A DNA stretch of 64,000 nt from Mucilaginibacter gossypiicola (GCF_900110105.1 NZ_FOCL01000006.1:353384-417383); one strand, 5' to 3'. Numbered from the stretch's first letter, positions 35,688 to 45,407 are shown. Numbers and translations are program-made. The notes: generated by a model not told the origin, from the letters alone.

Positions 35688-35880
35688 CAGTATTGGCGCT
35701 AAATTAATGTAATTTTTTTAAAAATTGGATTAATTTAGTATGATTTTGTGTTTAAGTGTAAAGAAATTGTTAAGAGATGTATAACTTAACTGACTGAAAA
35801 AAAAATGCGGGAAAAAAGGCAAAACAGTCAGTCTTATATGATATATTTAAGAACTATTTGATTTAAACTATTATAAAAAA

Positions 35881-37731
35881 ATGTCCCCTAAACCCAAAGT
35901 TTTCCAATATGGAAAGCATTTCCTTGAATTCTTCACAATAATTTTTTTTTGCTCCGTATTTTCAACTTCATGTAAAAAAAGCACTGTTCAAAATGAGCAG
36001 CCTGCAACCGACACAATAGGTATTCCTGGCGGTGGTGCGGTTCCTGCTACTCCTGTCGATACGGTTGATTATCGGCTCCGTTCACGCGGCTCTGTAATAT
36101 TGCAGGCTGGATACATTGATCAACCTTATGTTTTAAAGCTGAGTAATGGATCTTACATCTGTTTTTACACTAAATCTCCCACAAATGAAGGCTCCTCTGG
36201 CGAAACAATAGGTATTAGCCTAAGTAACGACAAAGGTAGATCGTGGCAGGAAAGTACCGATTTAGAGCCGGCAACCGGAAATTCGGCGTTTTATGCTATT
36301 CCTTTTTTAAATGCCAACGGAAGGATATACGTTATTTACGGGTACAACATTGACAATACCAACGATGGTATCAGGTTTGATATGGTTGGAAAAATGTGTT
36401 ACCGGTACTCGGATGATAACGGCGCAACCTGGTCAAATCGTTTTATAATTGATATGCCTGTAAGCGCCATCGATTTGGTAAATCAATATCACGATCATGG
36501 TGCTCACCAGGTTTTTTGGACCATTTGCAAACCTATTTTATCGAGCGATGGTCAGGTGTATTTCGGTTTTACCAGAAATGGTAACTATGATACCCACGAA
36601 GGGGCGATTGTTAACTCGCCAAATCTTAATACCGAAACGGACAACACTAAAATAATCTGGAATTTTTATCCTAAGGGTAATATCGGGATAAGGTCGCCAA
36701 CGATGGGTAATGTACAGGAAGAGCATAATTTGGTTGAATTAAGCAACGGGAAATTTGCTTGTATTTTCAGAACGCAGCTGGGATATCCGGCTATAACTTA
36801 CTCAAGCGATAGTTGTAAAACATGGTCGTTACCGAGGCCGATGACTTATGAAAATGGTGATACGATCAGAAATCCCAGAGCTTGTCCTCGTGTGTTTAAA
36901 TGCTCAAACGGAAAATACATTTTTTGGTTCCACAACAACAGTTACGTTTGGGGATACCGTAATCCGGTTTGGGTTTCGGGCGGGGTAGAAAAAGATGGAG
37001 AGATAGCATGGTCGCAGCCCGAAGTATTATTGTATGATCCAACCTTATTGCCATCTCTTTTGTTAAGTTATCCGGATCTTATAGAAGACAACGGCGGTTA
37101 TTTTGTTACAGAAACGCAAAAAAAGGAAGCACGCTTTCATAAGGTTAACCCAGCCTTGTTTGAGATGCTATGGGATCAGGGCACTAAATCGCAATTAATT
37201 GAAAGTTATCTTGTTGCTGATTTTAAAAAGGCTACTGGCCCATCGGTAGGAACGCCAATTAAAGTAACTTCCCAATCACGATGGAATGGAGTTTCTCTTA
37301 ATATCAGGATGACCGGTTTTAAAGCAAACGATACGCTGGCTGTGTCACAAAGCGCGGATGGGCAAAGCTCTGTTCGTATTGTTGCTCAAAATAATGGTAC
37401 AGTTGCCATCAATCTTTATACAAACAATAAGCTTATTTTGTCGTACGATTGTGGCAGTAGTAGGATTCATCATGATGATCAAACCGACAATGTGATTTCC
37501 TTTATGCTGGACAACCGGAGCCGTGTACTATCATCAATGGTTAACGGTGTTTTATATAATGGCAATAATAACACCAAACAGGGCTGGGTTAGGCTGCCGG
37601 CCAATTTTGATTTTAAACCGGTGAGCACATTCACCATAAAATCAGATGCAGTTAAAGAAGCCAGATTGTTTAATAGCGGTATGAGTACGTCGGAAATGTT
37701 ATCCGAATACCGGTCTTTTCATTTAGAATAG
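35881..37731 (+). CDS. Outer lipoprotein with sialidase-like BNR repeats and C-terminal LamG-like domain
   Basis: A 616-residue protein with a signal peptide and lipobox (FCSVFSTSC). Three Asp-box motifs are visible: SNDKGRSW (115-122), SDDNGATW (178-185, second repeat) and SDSCKTW (309-315). The order and spacing fit a six-bladed sialidase/BNR propeller. Residues about 430-616 look like a concanavalin/LamG sandwich. A full catalytic set (Arg triad, Tyr, Asp) could not be confirmed. In this cluster, with a CMP-sugar synthetase, it may act on the EPS or on glycans of a host. It has its own promoter. Confidence 0.8.
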   Translation: MSPKPKVFQYGKHFLEFFTIIFFCSVFSTSCKKSTVQNEQPATDTIGIPGGGAVPATPVDTVDYRLRSRGSVILQAGYIDQPYVLKLSNGSYICFYTKSPTNEGSSGETIGISLSNDKGRSWQESTDLEPATGNSAFYAIPFLNANGRIYVIYGYNIDNTNDGIRFDMVGKMCYRYSDDNGATWSNRFIIDMPVSAIDLVNQYHDHGAHQVFWTICKPILSSDGQVYFGFTRNGNYDTHEGAIVNSPNLNTETDNTKIIWNFYPKGNIGIRSPTMGNVQEEHNLVELSNGKFACIFRTQLGYPAITYSSDSCKTWSLPRPMTYENGDTIRNPRACPRVFKCSNGKYIFWFHNNSYVWGYRNPVWVSGGVEKDGEIAWSQPEVLLYDPTLLPSLLLSYPDLIEDNGGYFVTETQKKEARFHKVNPALFEMLWDQGTKSQLIESYLVADFKKATGPSVGTPIKVTSQSRWNGVSLNIRMTGFKANDTLAVSQSADGQSSVRIVAQNNGTVAINLYTNNKLILSYDCGSSRIHHDDQTDNVISFMLDNRSRVLSSMVNGVLYNGNNNTKQGWVRLPANFDFKPVSTFTIKSDAVKEARLFNSGMSTSEMLSEYRSFHLE

Positions 37732-37743
37732 CCGGAAACTATT

Positions 37744-37803
37744 TCAATTGGCAGTAGAAGCTAACCGGGAAATCAGTTGTTTCCTATTGCCAATTGATTT
37801 TTT
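37744..37803 (+). terminator. Terminator after the sialidase-fold lipoprotein gene
   Basis: TCAATTGGCA (37744-37753) and TGCCAATTGA (37788-37797) form a 10-bp stem with an inner GGGAAA/TTTCC pairing, followed by TTTTTT. The remainder of the 304-base gap up to gmd shows no ORF, no clear promoter and no repeat. Confidence 0.8.
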
Positions 37804-38035
37804 GTTACATTTAACGGTGTTGGCTTATAATAAAGCCAGCCAAATAAAAGAGCTAATCATATCTCAAAATACAAAATGAAAGGGCGATAATAAAAAATGA
37901 TGCAATTTGCAGTCGAAATCGGTTCAATATAAGTGGATTAAAGCGTGATAATTATATTTAATGCTGAAAAAATATGGTTGAAAGTGACAATCATTCAATA
38001 ATTGTTGCTTTTTTTGTAACTACATTAACATAACT

Positions 38036-39151
38036 ATGAAAAAGATCGCCTTAATAACAGGTATAACGGGGCAGGATGGTGCTTACCTTACCGAACTTTT
38101 ACTGTCAAAAGGCTACGAGGTGCATGGTATTAAAAGAAGGAGCTCGTTATTTAATACCGATAGGATTGATCATTTGTACCAGGACCCCCATGATAACGAT
38201 GTTCGGTTAACCTTACATTATGGTGATCTGAGCGATTCAACAAATTTGATCCGGATAATTCAGCAGGTTCAACCCGATGAAATTTACAATTTAGGTGCGA
38301 TGTCGCATGTAAAGGTAAGTTTTGATACTCCTGAATATACAGCGAATGCCGATGGCATAGGTACCCTGCGGTTATTGGAGGCTATCAGGATATTAGGTTT
38401 GGAAAAAAAGACCAAGATATATCAGGCTTCTACTTCTGAATTGTACGGTTTAGTGCAGGCTGTTCCACAATCAGAAACGACGCCATTTTATCCACGGTCG
38501 CCATATGCGGTGGCGAAAATGTACGCCTACTGGATTACGGTAAATTACCGCGAGGCTTATGGTATTTATGCCTGTAACGGAATTTTATTTAATCACGAAA
38601 GTCCGTTGCGCGGCGAAACATTTGTTACCCGCAAAATTACACGCGCCACAGCTAAAATAGCGATGGGGCTTCAGGATAAATTATACCTGGGCAATCTTGA
38701 TGCGCAACGCGATTGGGGACATGCAAAAGATTATGTTGAGGCCATGTACCTGATATTGCAGCAAGAAAAACCTACCGATTATGTTATTGCCACTGGCATT
38801 ACAACCCGTGTTAGGGAGTTTGTTAGGATGGCTTTTGCCGAAGTAGGTATCAGAGTAGAGTTTAAAGGCGAGGGCGTAGACGAAAAAGGTTATGTAGCAG
38901 CTTGTGAATCGGCTGATTTCCAGATTGAGATCGGTAAGGAGGTGGTTGCAATTGATCCAAAATATTTCCGTCCAACCGAGGTAGATCTTTTAATTGGCGA
39001 TCCTACCAAATCAAAAACATTGTTAGGCTGGACACCAAAGTATGATTTGAAGATGCTGGTTGAAGATATGATGAATGCCGATGTCGACCATTTCCGTAAA
39101 GAGAAATTATTAAAGGCGTCTGGTTACGCTATCAAAAATCAATACGAATAA
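38036..39151 (+). CDS. gmd: GDP-mannose 4,6-dehydratase
   Basis: A 371-residue extended SDR. It starts KKIALITGITGQDGAYLTEL (GxxGxxG NADP site), then HGIKRRSSLFNTDRIDHLYQ, SELYGLVQ and the catalytic YAVAK. NHESPLRGETFVTRKIT is diagnostic for Gmd. It converts GDP-D-mannose to GDP-4-keto-6-deoxymannose. It lies 5 bases before fcl, so the pair makes GDP-L-fucose. Length is normal. Confidence 0.97.
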   Translation: MKKIALITGITGQDGAYLTELLLSKGYEVHGIKRRSSLFNTDRIDHLYQDPHDNDVRLTLHYGDLSDSTNLIRIIQQVQPDEIYNLGAMSHVKVSFDTPEYTANADGIGTLRLLEAIRILGLEKKTKIYQASTSELYGLVQAVPQSETTPFYPRSPYAVAKMYAYWITVNYREAYGIYACNGILFNHESPLRGETFVTRKITRATAKIAMGLQDKLYLGNLDAQRDWGHAKDYVEAMYLILQQEKPTDYVIATGITTRVREFVRMAFAEVGIRVEFKGEGVDEKGYVAACESADFQIEIGKEVVAIDPKYFRPTEVDLLIGDPTKSKTLLGWTPKYDLKMLVEDMMNADVDHFRKEKLLKASGYAIKNQYE

Positions 39152-39156
39152 TCCTT

Positions 39157-40092
39157 ATGGAAAAAGACGCCAAAATATATATTGCAGGGCATCGTGGAAT
39201 GGTTGGTTCGGCTATATATCGTAAGCTTGAAAAAGAAGGTTTCAAAAATATAATAACCCGTACCTCTGACATACTTGATTTAAGGAGCCAGCAAGAAGTT
39301 GCAGCTTTTTTTGTACAGGAAAAGCCTGATTATGTTTTTTTGGCTGCAGCAAAGGTTGGTGGCATTGTTGCCAATAACACTTACCGTGCTGAATTTTTAT
39401 ATGATAACCTGCAGATTCAAAGTAACATCATCCATCAATCATACCTTAACGGGGTAAAAAAGCTGATGTTTTTAGGATCAAGCTGTATATACCCTAAAAT
39501 GGCGCCGCAGCCATTGAAAGAGGATTATTTGCTCACAGGGCCACTTGAATCAACAAATGAGCCGTATGCTATTGCAAAAATAGCAGGCATTAAGATGTGC
39601 GATGCTTACCGGGCACAATATGGTTGTAACTATATTTCGGTAATGCCTACCAATTTGTATGGTTATAATGACAATTATCATCCGCAAAACTCGCACGTGC
39701 TGCCTGCCCTTATAAAACGTTTTCACGAAGCCAAACAACAAAACTTGCCGGATGTTACCATCTGGGGCACCGGATCTCCAAAAAGGGAGTTTTTGTTTGC
39801 AGATGATCTTGCAGAAGCATGCTATTATTTAATGCAGAACTATGATGAAGAAGGATTGGTAAATGTTGGTACCGGAGAGGATATCAGCATTAAAGATCTG
39901 GCATTGCTGATAAAGAAAATCGTTGATTACAAAGGCGATATTAATTTCGATACCACTAAGCCGGATGGCACACCAAGAAAACTGATGGATGTTACTAAAC
40001 TGCATAACAAAGGATGGAAACATACAATAGAACTTGAAGAAGGAATTGCTTTAGCTTATAATGATTTTGTTAGTAAGCATGTTACCGTATAA
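39157..40092 (+). CDS. fcl: GDP-L-fucose synthase
   Basis: A 311-residue epimerase/reductase. AGHRGMVGSAIYRKLE is the NADP motif, FLGSSCIYPKMAPQP and YAIAKIAGIKMCDAYR hold the catalytic Ser, Tyr and Lys, and PTNLYGYNDNYHPQNSHV is typical of the enzyme. It takes the gmd product to GDP-L-fucose. It is 5 bases after gmd and 55 before ugd, so all four nucleotide-sugar genes may share a transcript. Confidence 0.97.
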   Translation: MEKDAKIYIAGHRGMVGSAIYRKLEKEGFKNIITRTSDILDLRSQQEVAAFFVQEKPDYVFLAAAKVGGIVANNTYRAEFLYDNLQIQSNIIHQSYLNGVKKLMFLGSSCIYPKMAPQPLKEDYLLTGPLESTNEPYAIAKIAGIKMCDAYRAQYGCNYISVMPTNLYGYNDNYHPQNSHVLPALIKRFHEAKQQNLPDVTIWGTGSPKREFLFADDLAEACYYLMQNYDEEGLVNVGTGEDISIKDLALLIKKIVDYKGDINFDTTKPDGTPRKLMDVTKLHNKGWKHTIELEEGIALAYNDFVSKHVTV

Positions 40093-40147
40093 ATGGCTTT
40101 AAATTTATTTTTTGATTTTATCACTCATTAAACAACATCTATAATAT

Positions 40148-41545
40148 ATGACTCAAATTACAAAGATTTGCTGCATCGGAGCTGGTTACGTTGGAGGTCC
40201 AACAATGGCTATGATTGCAAAAAAATGTCCCCACATTAAAGTAACGGTAGTTGACCTTAATGAGCAGCGAATTGCTGCCTGGAATGATGAAGATGTGAAT
40301 AAAATTCCGGTATATGAGCCGGGTTTAAGCGAAGTAGTTGCTGAAGCCCGCGGGCGTAACCTGTTTTTTTCTACAGAAGTAGAGTCTGCCATTGCAGATG
40401 CGCAAATGGTCTTTATATCTGTAAATACACCTACAAAAACATACGGTGCAGGTAAAGGTCAGGCTGCCGATTTAAAATGGATTGAGCTTTGTGCAAGACA
40501 GATTGCCAGGGTAGCAAAAGATAACAAAATTATAGTTGAAAAATCAACCTTACCTGTACGAACAGCAAGTGCCATAAGGGACATCCTTACTCATACTGGT
40601 AACGGATCTCAGTTTCAAATATTATCAAACCCTGAGTTCCTTGCAGAAGGTACTGCCGTAGAGGATCTTGATGCACCTGATCGTGTTTTAATTGGCGGTG
40701 ACAGTACACCGGAAGGACAAATTGCGGTGCAAGCCTTAGTAGATGTTTATGCTAACTGGATCCCGAGAGAGCGAATTTTAACCACAAATGTTTGGTCGTC
40801 AGAATTGTCAAAGTTAACGGCAAATGCATTTTTGGCACAAAGGGTATCATCAATAAACTCATTAAGTGAGCTCTGCGAAAAAACAGAGGCTGATATTACC
40901 GAAGTAGCTAAGGCTATCGGTACTGATAGCCGTATAGGCCCTAAATTTTTAAAGGCTTCAGTTGGTTTTGGTGGTTCTTGTTTTCAAAAGGATATCCTTA
41001 ACCTGGTTTATATAGCCAGAAGCTATGGCCTGCAAGAGGTAGCTGATTATTGGGAACAGGTTATTATCATGAATGACCACCAGAAAAAAAGGTTCGCTAA
41101 TCAAATGATCCGCGATCTTTACAACACGGTTAATGGCAAAAAAATCAGCTTCTTGGGTTGGGCTTTTAAAAAGGACACAAATGATACAAGAGAATCGGCG
41201 GCAATTTATGTAGCTGATCATTTACTTTATGAACAGGCGTATATTTCTGTTTATGATCCTAAAGTTTTAGAAGACCAGGTTTATGCCGATCTTGATTATT
41301 TGGGCTCGCGGACGCAGGAAGAAAATAGAAATGGAGTTAAGGTTGTAAGCGATCCATATGAAGCTTGCAAAGGTGCTCACGCTATTGCTGTTTTAACAGA
41401 GTGGGACGAGTTTAAAAATTACGACTGGCAAAGAATTTATGATTCAATGCTAAAACCTGCTAAAATTTTTGACGGAAGAAACTTACTCGATACGAATAAA
41501 CTGTCTGATATAGGCTTCATAGTACAGGCTATAGGCAAAAAATAA
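40148..41545 (+). CDS. ugd: UDP-glucose 6-dehydrogenase (eukaryote-like type)
   Basis: A 465-residue dehydrogenase with the N-terminal GAGYVGGPTMAMIAKKCP site and the catalytic Cys in GFGGSCFQKDILNLVYI. It also has AFKKDTNDTRESAAIYV near the C-terminal UDP-binding domain. The length and motifs (GGPTMA, WAFKKDTNDTR) match the animal/plant-like UGDH group rather than the short bacterial Ugd. It makes UDP-glucuronate, which the next gene can decarboxylate to UDP-xylose. The gap to the next gene is 39 bases. Confidence 0.95.
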   Translation: MTQITKICCIGAGYVGGPTMAMIAKKCPHIKVTVVDLNEQRIAAWNDEDVNKIPVYEPGLSEVVAEARGRNLFFSTEVESAIADAQMVFISVNTPTKTYGAGKGQAADLKWIELCARQIARVAKDNKIIVEKSTLPVRTASAIRDILTHTGNGSQFQILSNPEFLAEGTAVEDLDAPDRVLIGGDSTPEGQIAVQALVDVYANWIPRERILTTNVWSSELSKLTANAFLAQRVSSINSLSELCEKTEADITEVAKAIGTDSRIGPKFLKASVGFGGSCFQKDILNLVYIARSYGLQEVADYWEQVIIMNDHQKKRFANQMIRDLYNTVNGKKISFLGWAFKKDTNDTRESAAIYVADHLLYEQAYISVYDPKVLEDQVYADLDYLGSRTQEENRNGVKVVSDPYEACKGAHAIAVLTEWDEFKNYDWQRIYDSMLKPAKIFDGRNLLDTNKLSDIGFIVQAIGKK

Positions 41546-41584
41546 TAGAGACTACTACGTTAATTTTTACAATTTTAAGAGATA

Positions 41585-42568
41585 ATGACAGCACGTAAAA
41601 GAGTGTTAATAACCGGAGCAGCCGGTTTTTTGGGATCGCATCTTTGCGATAGGTTTATTAAAGAGGGCTATCATGTTATAGGTATGGATAACCTTATAAC
41701 AGGCGATTTGCGTAACATTGAACACTTATTTAAGCTTGAAAATTTTGAATTCTATAATCATGATGTTTCAAAATTTGTGTACGTGCCTGGCGAATTGCAC
41801 TATATCCTGCACTTTGCATCGCCTGCAAGCCCGATAGATTATCTGAAAATCCCAATCCAGACGCTGAAAGTTGGCTCACTTGGTACCCATAACCTGCTTG
41901 GTTTGGCCCGTGCTAAAAAGGCAAGGATGTTAATCGCTTCCACATCTGAAGTTTATGGCGACCCTAACATTAACCCTCAGCCCGAAGAATATTGGGGTAA
42001 CGTGAACCCGGTAGGGCCAAGAGGTGTTTATGACGAAGCCAAACGCTTTCAGGAAGCTATTACAATGGCTTATCACACTTTCCATGGCGTGGAAACACGT
42101 ATAGTGCGTATTTTCAACACCTACGGCCCCCGCATGCGCCTTAATGACGGCCGCGTATTACCTGCATTCATCGGTCAGGCGTTGAGGGGTGAGCCATTGA
42201 CCATGTTTGGTGATGGATCTCAAACACGCTCATTTTGCTATGTAGATGATTTGATTGAAGGTATTTACCGCTTGCTGCAAAGCGATTATGTACAGCCGGT
42301 TAACATCGGTAATCCCGATGAGATCACCATCCGTCAATTTGGAGAAGAGATCATAAAACTTACAGGTACCGATCAGCAAATGATCAGCTTGCCATTGCCA
42401 ACAGATGATCCTAAGCAGCGTCGCCCTGATATTACCAAAGCTAAGGCCATATTAGGTTGGGAGCCAAAAGTATCAAGGAGTGAAGGTTTGAGAATTACCT
42501 ACGAGTATTTCAAATCGCTGCCCGAACAGGAAATAAACCATAAGGATTTCGCATACTACAATAAATAA
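41585..42568 (+). CDS. UDP-glucuronate decarboxylase (UDP-xylose synthase)
   Basis: A 327-residue extended SDR. VLITGAAGFLGSHLCDRF is the NAD site; ILHFASPASPIDYLKIPIQT, STSEVYGDP and GVYDEAKRFQEA (catalytic Tyr-Lys in YDEAK) are hallmarks of UXS, as opposed to dTDP-glucose 4,6-dehydratase. It turns UDP-glucuronate into UDP-xylose. Directly following ugd, it forms a two-step pathway. The C-terminus includes PDITKAKAILGWEPKV, standard for the family. Confidence 0.93.
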   Translation: MTARKRVLITGAAGFLGSHLCDRFIKEGYHVIGMDNLITGDLRNIEHLFKLENFEFYNHDVSKFVYVPGELHYILHFASPASPIDYLKIPIQTLKVGSLGTHNLLGLARAKKARMLIASTSEVYGDPNINPQPEEYWGNVNPVGPRGVYDEAKRFQEAITMAYHTFHGVETRIVRIFNTYGPRMRLNDGRVLPAFIGQALRGEPLTMFGDGSQTRSFCYVDDLIEGIYRLLQSDYVQPVNIGNPDEITIRQFGEEIIKLTGTDQQMISLPLPTDDPKQRRPDITKAKAILGWEPKVSRSEGLRITYEYFKSLPEQEINHKDFAYYNK

Positions 42569-42617
42569 GATTATGGCTACCCTACAAAAATAGCGGTAGC
42601 CATAACTATGAAAAATA

Positions 42618-43544
42618 ATGAGTACTGATTACACCACATTAACGGCCGGGCTGGTTTATGAAGCTAAGGCAAAATTAGGCGAAGGCGCAATTTGGAATAT
42701 TGAAAAACAGTGTCTTTACTGGGTAGATATTGAAGGGCAAACTTTCAATGTTTTTGATCCTGCTAAAGCTGTTAACAGGGCATATCCTACGCCTAAAAGG
42801 ATCGGTACGGTGGTCCCTGTAAATGCAAAGCTTGTATTGGTTGCATTGGAAGACGGTATAGCAGCTCTTGATCTCGACAGTGGCGCAATTCGTTATCAGC
42901 TCAATACCGATATTCATCTAAGTCACAATAAACGGTTTAACGATGGGAAATGCGACCCGGCAGGTAATTTTTGGGTTGGAACTTTATCCATGGATGGTGT
43001 AGGGGAGGTTAGCTCATTATATTGCATCAAAGGAGATTTTAGTTTAGAGGAAAAAGTAACAGGAGTTTCCATCTCAAATGGCATTGCATGGAGCCTGGAT
43101 GGTAATTATATGTATTATATCGATACACCTACCGGTGAAGTAGTGCAATACAATTTTGATGCGGCCAACAGCAATTTATCCCAAAGAAAAGTTATTGTTA
43201 AGATTCCGGAATCAATGGGCTATCCTGATGGTATGACTATCGATAATGAAGGTATGCTTTGGGTTGCTTTATGGGACGGATTTGGTGTTGCCAGGTTTGA
43301 TCCTGCAACCGGCAGCTTGCTTCAGAAAATAGATGTTCCGGCTCCGAAGGTAACTTCATGCGCATTTGGGTCCGAAGGCTTAGACACTCTTTTTATAACT
43401 ACTGCATCAGTTGAGATGACAGAAGAGGAATTAAGGCAGTACCCCTTAAGTGGAAGTGTTTTTGCTGTAAAAGTTGATGCTAAAGGTATAAAAGCCCATC
43501 ACTTTAAACATGATGTTGAGTTACTCAATAACGGTGTGTCCTAA
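42618..43544 (+). CDS. SMP-30/gluconolactonase family protein
   Basis: A 308-residue six-bladed propeller enzyme of the SMP-30 family. The metal-binding Glu sits in KLGEGAIWN (about 20-28), with Asn in ISNGIAWSLDG and Asp in GYPDGMTID. There is no signal peptide, so it is cytoplasmic. Members hydrolyse sugar lactones to acids. Its role within a nucleotide-sugar operon is unclear; it may salvage aldonolactones or serve an unrelated catabolic route. It lies 49 bases after the UXS gene. Confidence 0.88.
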   Translation: MSTDYTTLTAGLVYEAKAKLGEGAIWNIEKQCLYWVDIEGQTFNVFDPAKAVNRAYPTPKRIGTVVPVNAKLVLVALEDGIAALDLDSGAIRYQLNTDIHLSHNKRFNDGKCDPAGNFWVGTLSMDGVGEVSSLYCIKGDFSLEEKVTGVSISNGIAWSLDGNYMYYIDTPTGEVVQYNFDAANSNLSQRKVIVKIPESMGYPDGMTIDNEGMLWVALWDGFGVARFDPATGSLLQKIDVPAPKVTSCAFGSEGLDTLFITTASVEMTEEELRQYPLSGSVFAVKVDAKGIKAHHFKHDVELLNNGVS

Positions 43545-43839
43545 ACAATAAGTATTATAAAATGCATTGCCCTGGTATTGGCCGTTGAAACCGATTTTGC
43601 TTCTGTTGATTTAGATACTGTTGAATAAAGTACCATTAGCAATAGTTAAATTTAATAATGTGAAACATTCATCTGTTACTGCTCGTTAAATCTTCTAAGC
43701 ATTGGTTTGCAATAGCTTTTAGGAGTTTGTTATTGAACATATTTTTTTGGGAAATACCTGAAACCAAATTTTTATTTCCCCAATCTTAGTTGCCGGGAGA
43801 TCATCAGTAAGCCTTGTGAAATTAATAATGATACTATAA

Positions 43840-44394
43840 ATGACAATAATAAAAACCCCGATTGAGGGATGTTTACTAATAAAACCGCGTATTTTCAATG
43901 ATGATCGCGGTTATTTTTTTGAGGCATTTAACCGGCAAAAATTTGCCGATGCCACCGGTTTTGATATCGACTTTATACAGGATAATCAATCTTATTCAAC
44001 CAAAGGTGTGCTCCGTGGTTTGCATCTGCAAAAAGGTGAGCATGCGCAAGCCAAACTTGTAAGGGTAACCAAAGGTGCCGTTTTGGATGTTGCGGTAGAT
44101 TTGAGGAAAGGTTCCGCAACGTATGGCCAGCATTATAGCGTTGTATTATCTGAAGAAAATAACGATCAGTTTTTCATTCCCCGCGGTTTTGCCCATGGTT
44201 TTATTGTATTGAGCGATGAAGCTGTGTTTCAATATAAATGCGATAATTATTACAATAAAGAATCTGAAGGCGGGCTGCATTACGCTGATCCCGATCTGAA
44301 TATTGATTGGAACATGAGCATTGCTGATGTGCTGGTATCGGATAAGGACCTTGAATTACCTTTTTTAAAGGACGCCTCCGACTTTGGATTTTAA
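43840..44394 (+). CDS. rfbC: dTDP-4-dehydrorhamnose 3,5-epimerase
   Basis: A 184-residue cupin. KPRIFNDDRGYFFEAFNRQK and VLRGLHLQKGEHAQAKLVRV contain the conserved catalytic His and substrate contacts; FIPRGFAHGFIVLSD follows. It is the second-last step of dTDP-L-rhamnose synthesis. The 295-base stretch before it (43545-43839) has no ORF and no promoter that I could identify. It is followed immediately by rfbD. Confidence 0.95.
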   Translation: MTIIKTPIEGCLLIKPRIFNDDRGYFFEAFNRQKFADATGFDIDFIQDNQSYSTKGVLRGLHLQKGEHAQAKLVRVTKGAVLDVAVDLRKGSATYGQHYSVVLSEENNDQFFIPRGFAHGFIVLSDEAVFQYKCDNYYNKESEGGLHYADPDLNIDWNMSIADVLVSDKDLELPFLKDASDFGF

Positions 44395-44427
44395 TTGAAC
44401 AACGTTTTAAAAAATAACACCACGAAA

Positions 44428-45291
44428 ATGCAAAATGTTATCGTATTTGGAGCATCAGGGCAATTGGGCAACTGTTTAAAAAAAGTGGCCGGAGAAAGAG
44501 GAATAGATTATGTCCATTTTCTGCCAGAAGATGAAGCCAATATTCTTCGTGAAGATTTGCTGGATATAGTTTTTGAAAAATATAAGCCGACTTTTGCCAT
44601 TAATTGCGCCGCTTATACCGCTGTTGATAAAGCAGAAGATGACGTTGATCTGGCCCGGGCCATTAACAAAACCGGCGCTGTTAATCTTGCCAAGCAATGC
44701 AAAACCTACAGCACCACGCTCGTACAAATTTCAACCGATTTTATTTTTAAGGGTGATGCAGCGTTGCCACGTACAGAAGAAGACCCTGCCGAACCTATCA
44801 GTATATATGGCCTTACCAAGCTGGAAGGCGAACAGGCCATAGCAGAAATTATTGATGAATACTATACCATCCGTACAAGCTGGTTATATTCAGAATATGG
44901 TAACAACTTTGTAAAAAACATGTTGAAGCTTGGCGTCGAGCGCGATGAGCTTAAGATCATTGCAGATCAGGTAGGAACTCCGACTTATGCTATCGATCTG
45001 GCGGGCGCAATCCTTGATATCATCGCATCCGGGAAAAACGCATATGGTATTTACCATTACAGCAATGAGGGTGTAACCTCATGGTATGATTTTGCCAAAG
45101 GTATCTTTGATATTTCAGGTACCGATGTTAAAGTGTTCCCGATACGTACATCCGAATTTCCGACGAGAGCGCAACGACCTGCATATTCGGTAATGGATAA
45201 AGCCAAGATTAAAGCTACGTTCGGTATTGAAATACCTTATTGGAGGGATAGTTTGGAGCAATGTTTAGCAGTACTTGCATCCCCTAAATAA
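44428..45291 (+). CDS. rfbD: dTDP-4-dehydrorhamnose reductase
   Basis: A 287-residue reductase from the ATG at 44428, which gives the family start MQNVIVFGASGQLGN. A TTG at 44395, right after the rfbC stop, would add 11 residues that fit the family less well. VQISTDFIFKG and YGLTKLEGEQ (YxxxK) are the active site. It completes dTDP-L-rhamnose. A bidirectional terminator follows. Confidence 0.93.
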   Translation: MQNVIVFGASGQLGNCLKKVAGERGIDYVHFLPEDEANILREDLLDIVFEKYKPTFAINCAAYTAVDKAEDDVDLARAINKTGAVNLAKQCKTYSTTLVQISTDFIFKGDAALPRTEEDPAEPISIYGLTKLEGEQAIAEIIDEYYTIRTSWLYSEYGNNFVKNMLKLGVERDELKIIADQVGTPTYAIDLAGAILDIIASGKNAYGIYHYSNEGVTSWYDFAKGIFDISGTDVKVFPIRTSEFPTRAQRPAYSVMDKAKIKATFGIEIPYWRDSLEQCLAVLASPK

Positions 45292-45315
45292 AAAACTTTT
45301 TCGCTTTTTTAAATG

Positions 45316-45356
45316 AAAAGGGCCGTATCACTTATCTATGATACGGCCCTTTTTTC
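45316..45356. terminator. Bidirectional terminator after rfbD
   Basis: A perfect 15-bp stem (45316-45330 with 45339-45353, core GGGCCGTATCA) with an 8-base loop and T-tracts on both strands. It separates rfbD from the convergent lipoprotein gene. Confidence 0.93.
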
Positions 45357-45407
45357 TATCCGCCCCTCTCAGTTACGTGGCAAATGACGTTTGTGCCGGC
45401 TTAATTA

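Noticed and set aside
35881..37731. Firm assignment as a sialidase
   Set aside because: Asp boxes show the fold, but the catalytic residues could not be verified by eye.
41585..42568. Calling this gene rfbB (dTDP-glucose 4,6-dehydratase)
   Set aside because: ASPASPIDY and GVYDEAKRFQEA motifs are diagnostic for UDP-glucuronate decarboxylase, and it follows ugd.
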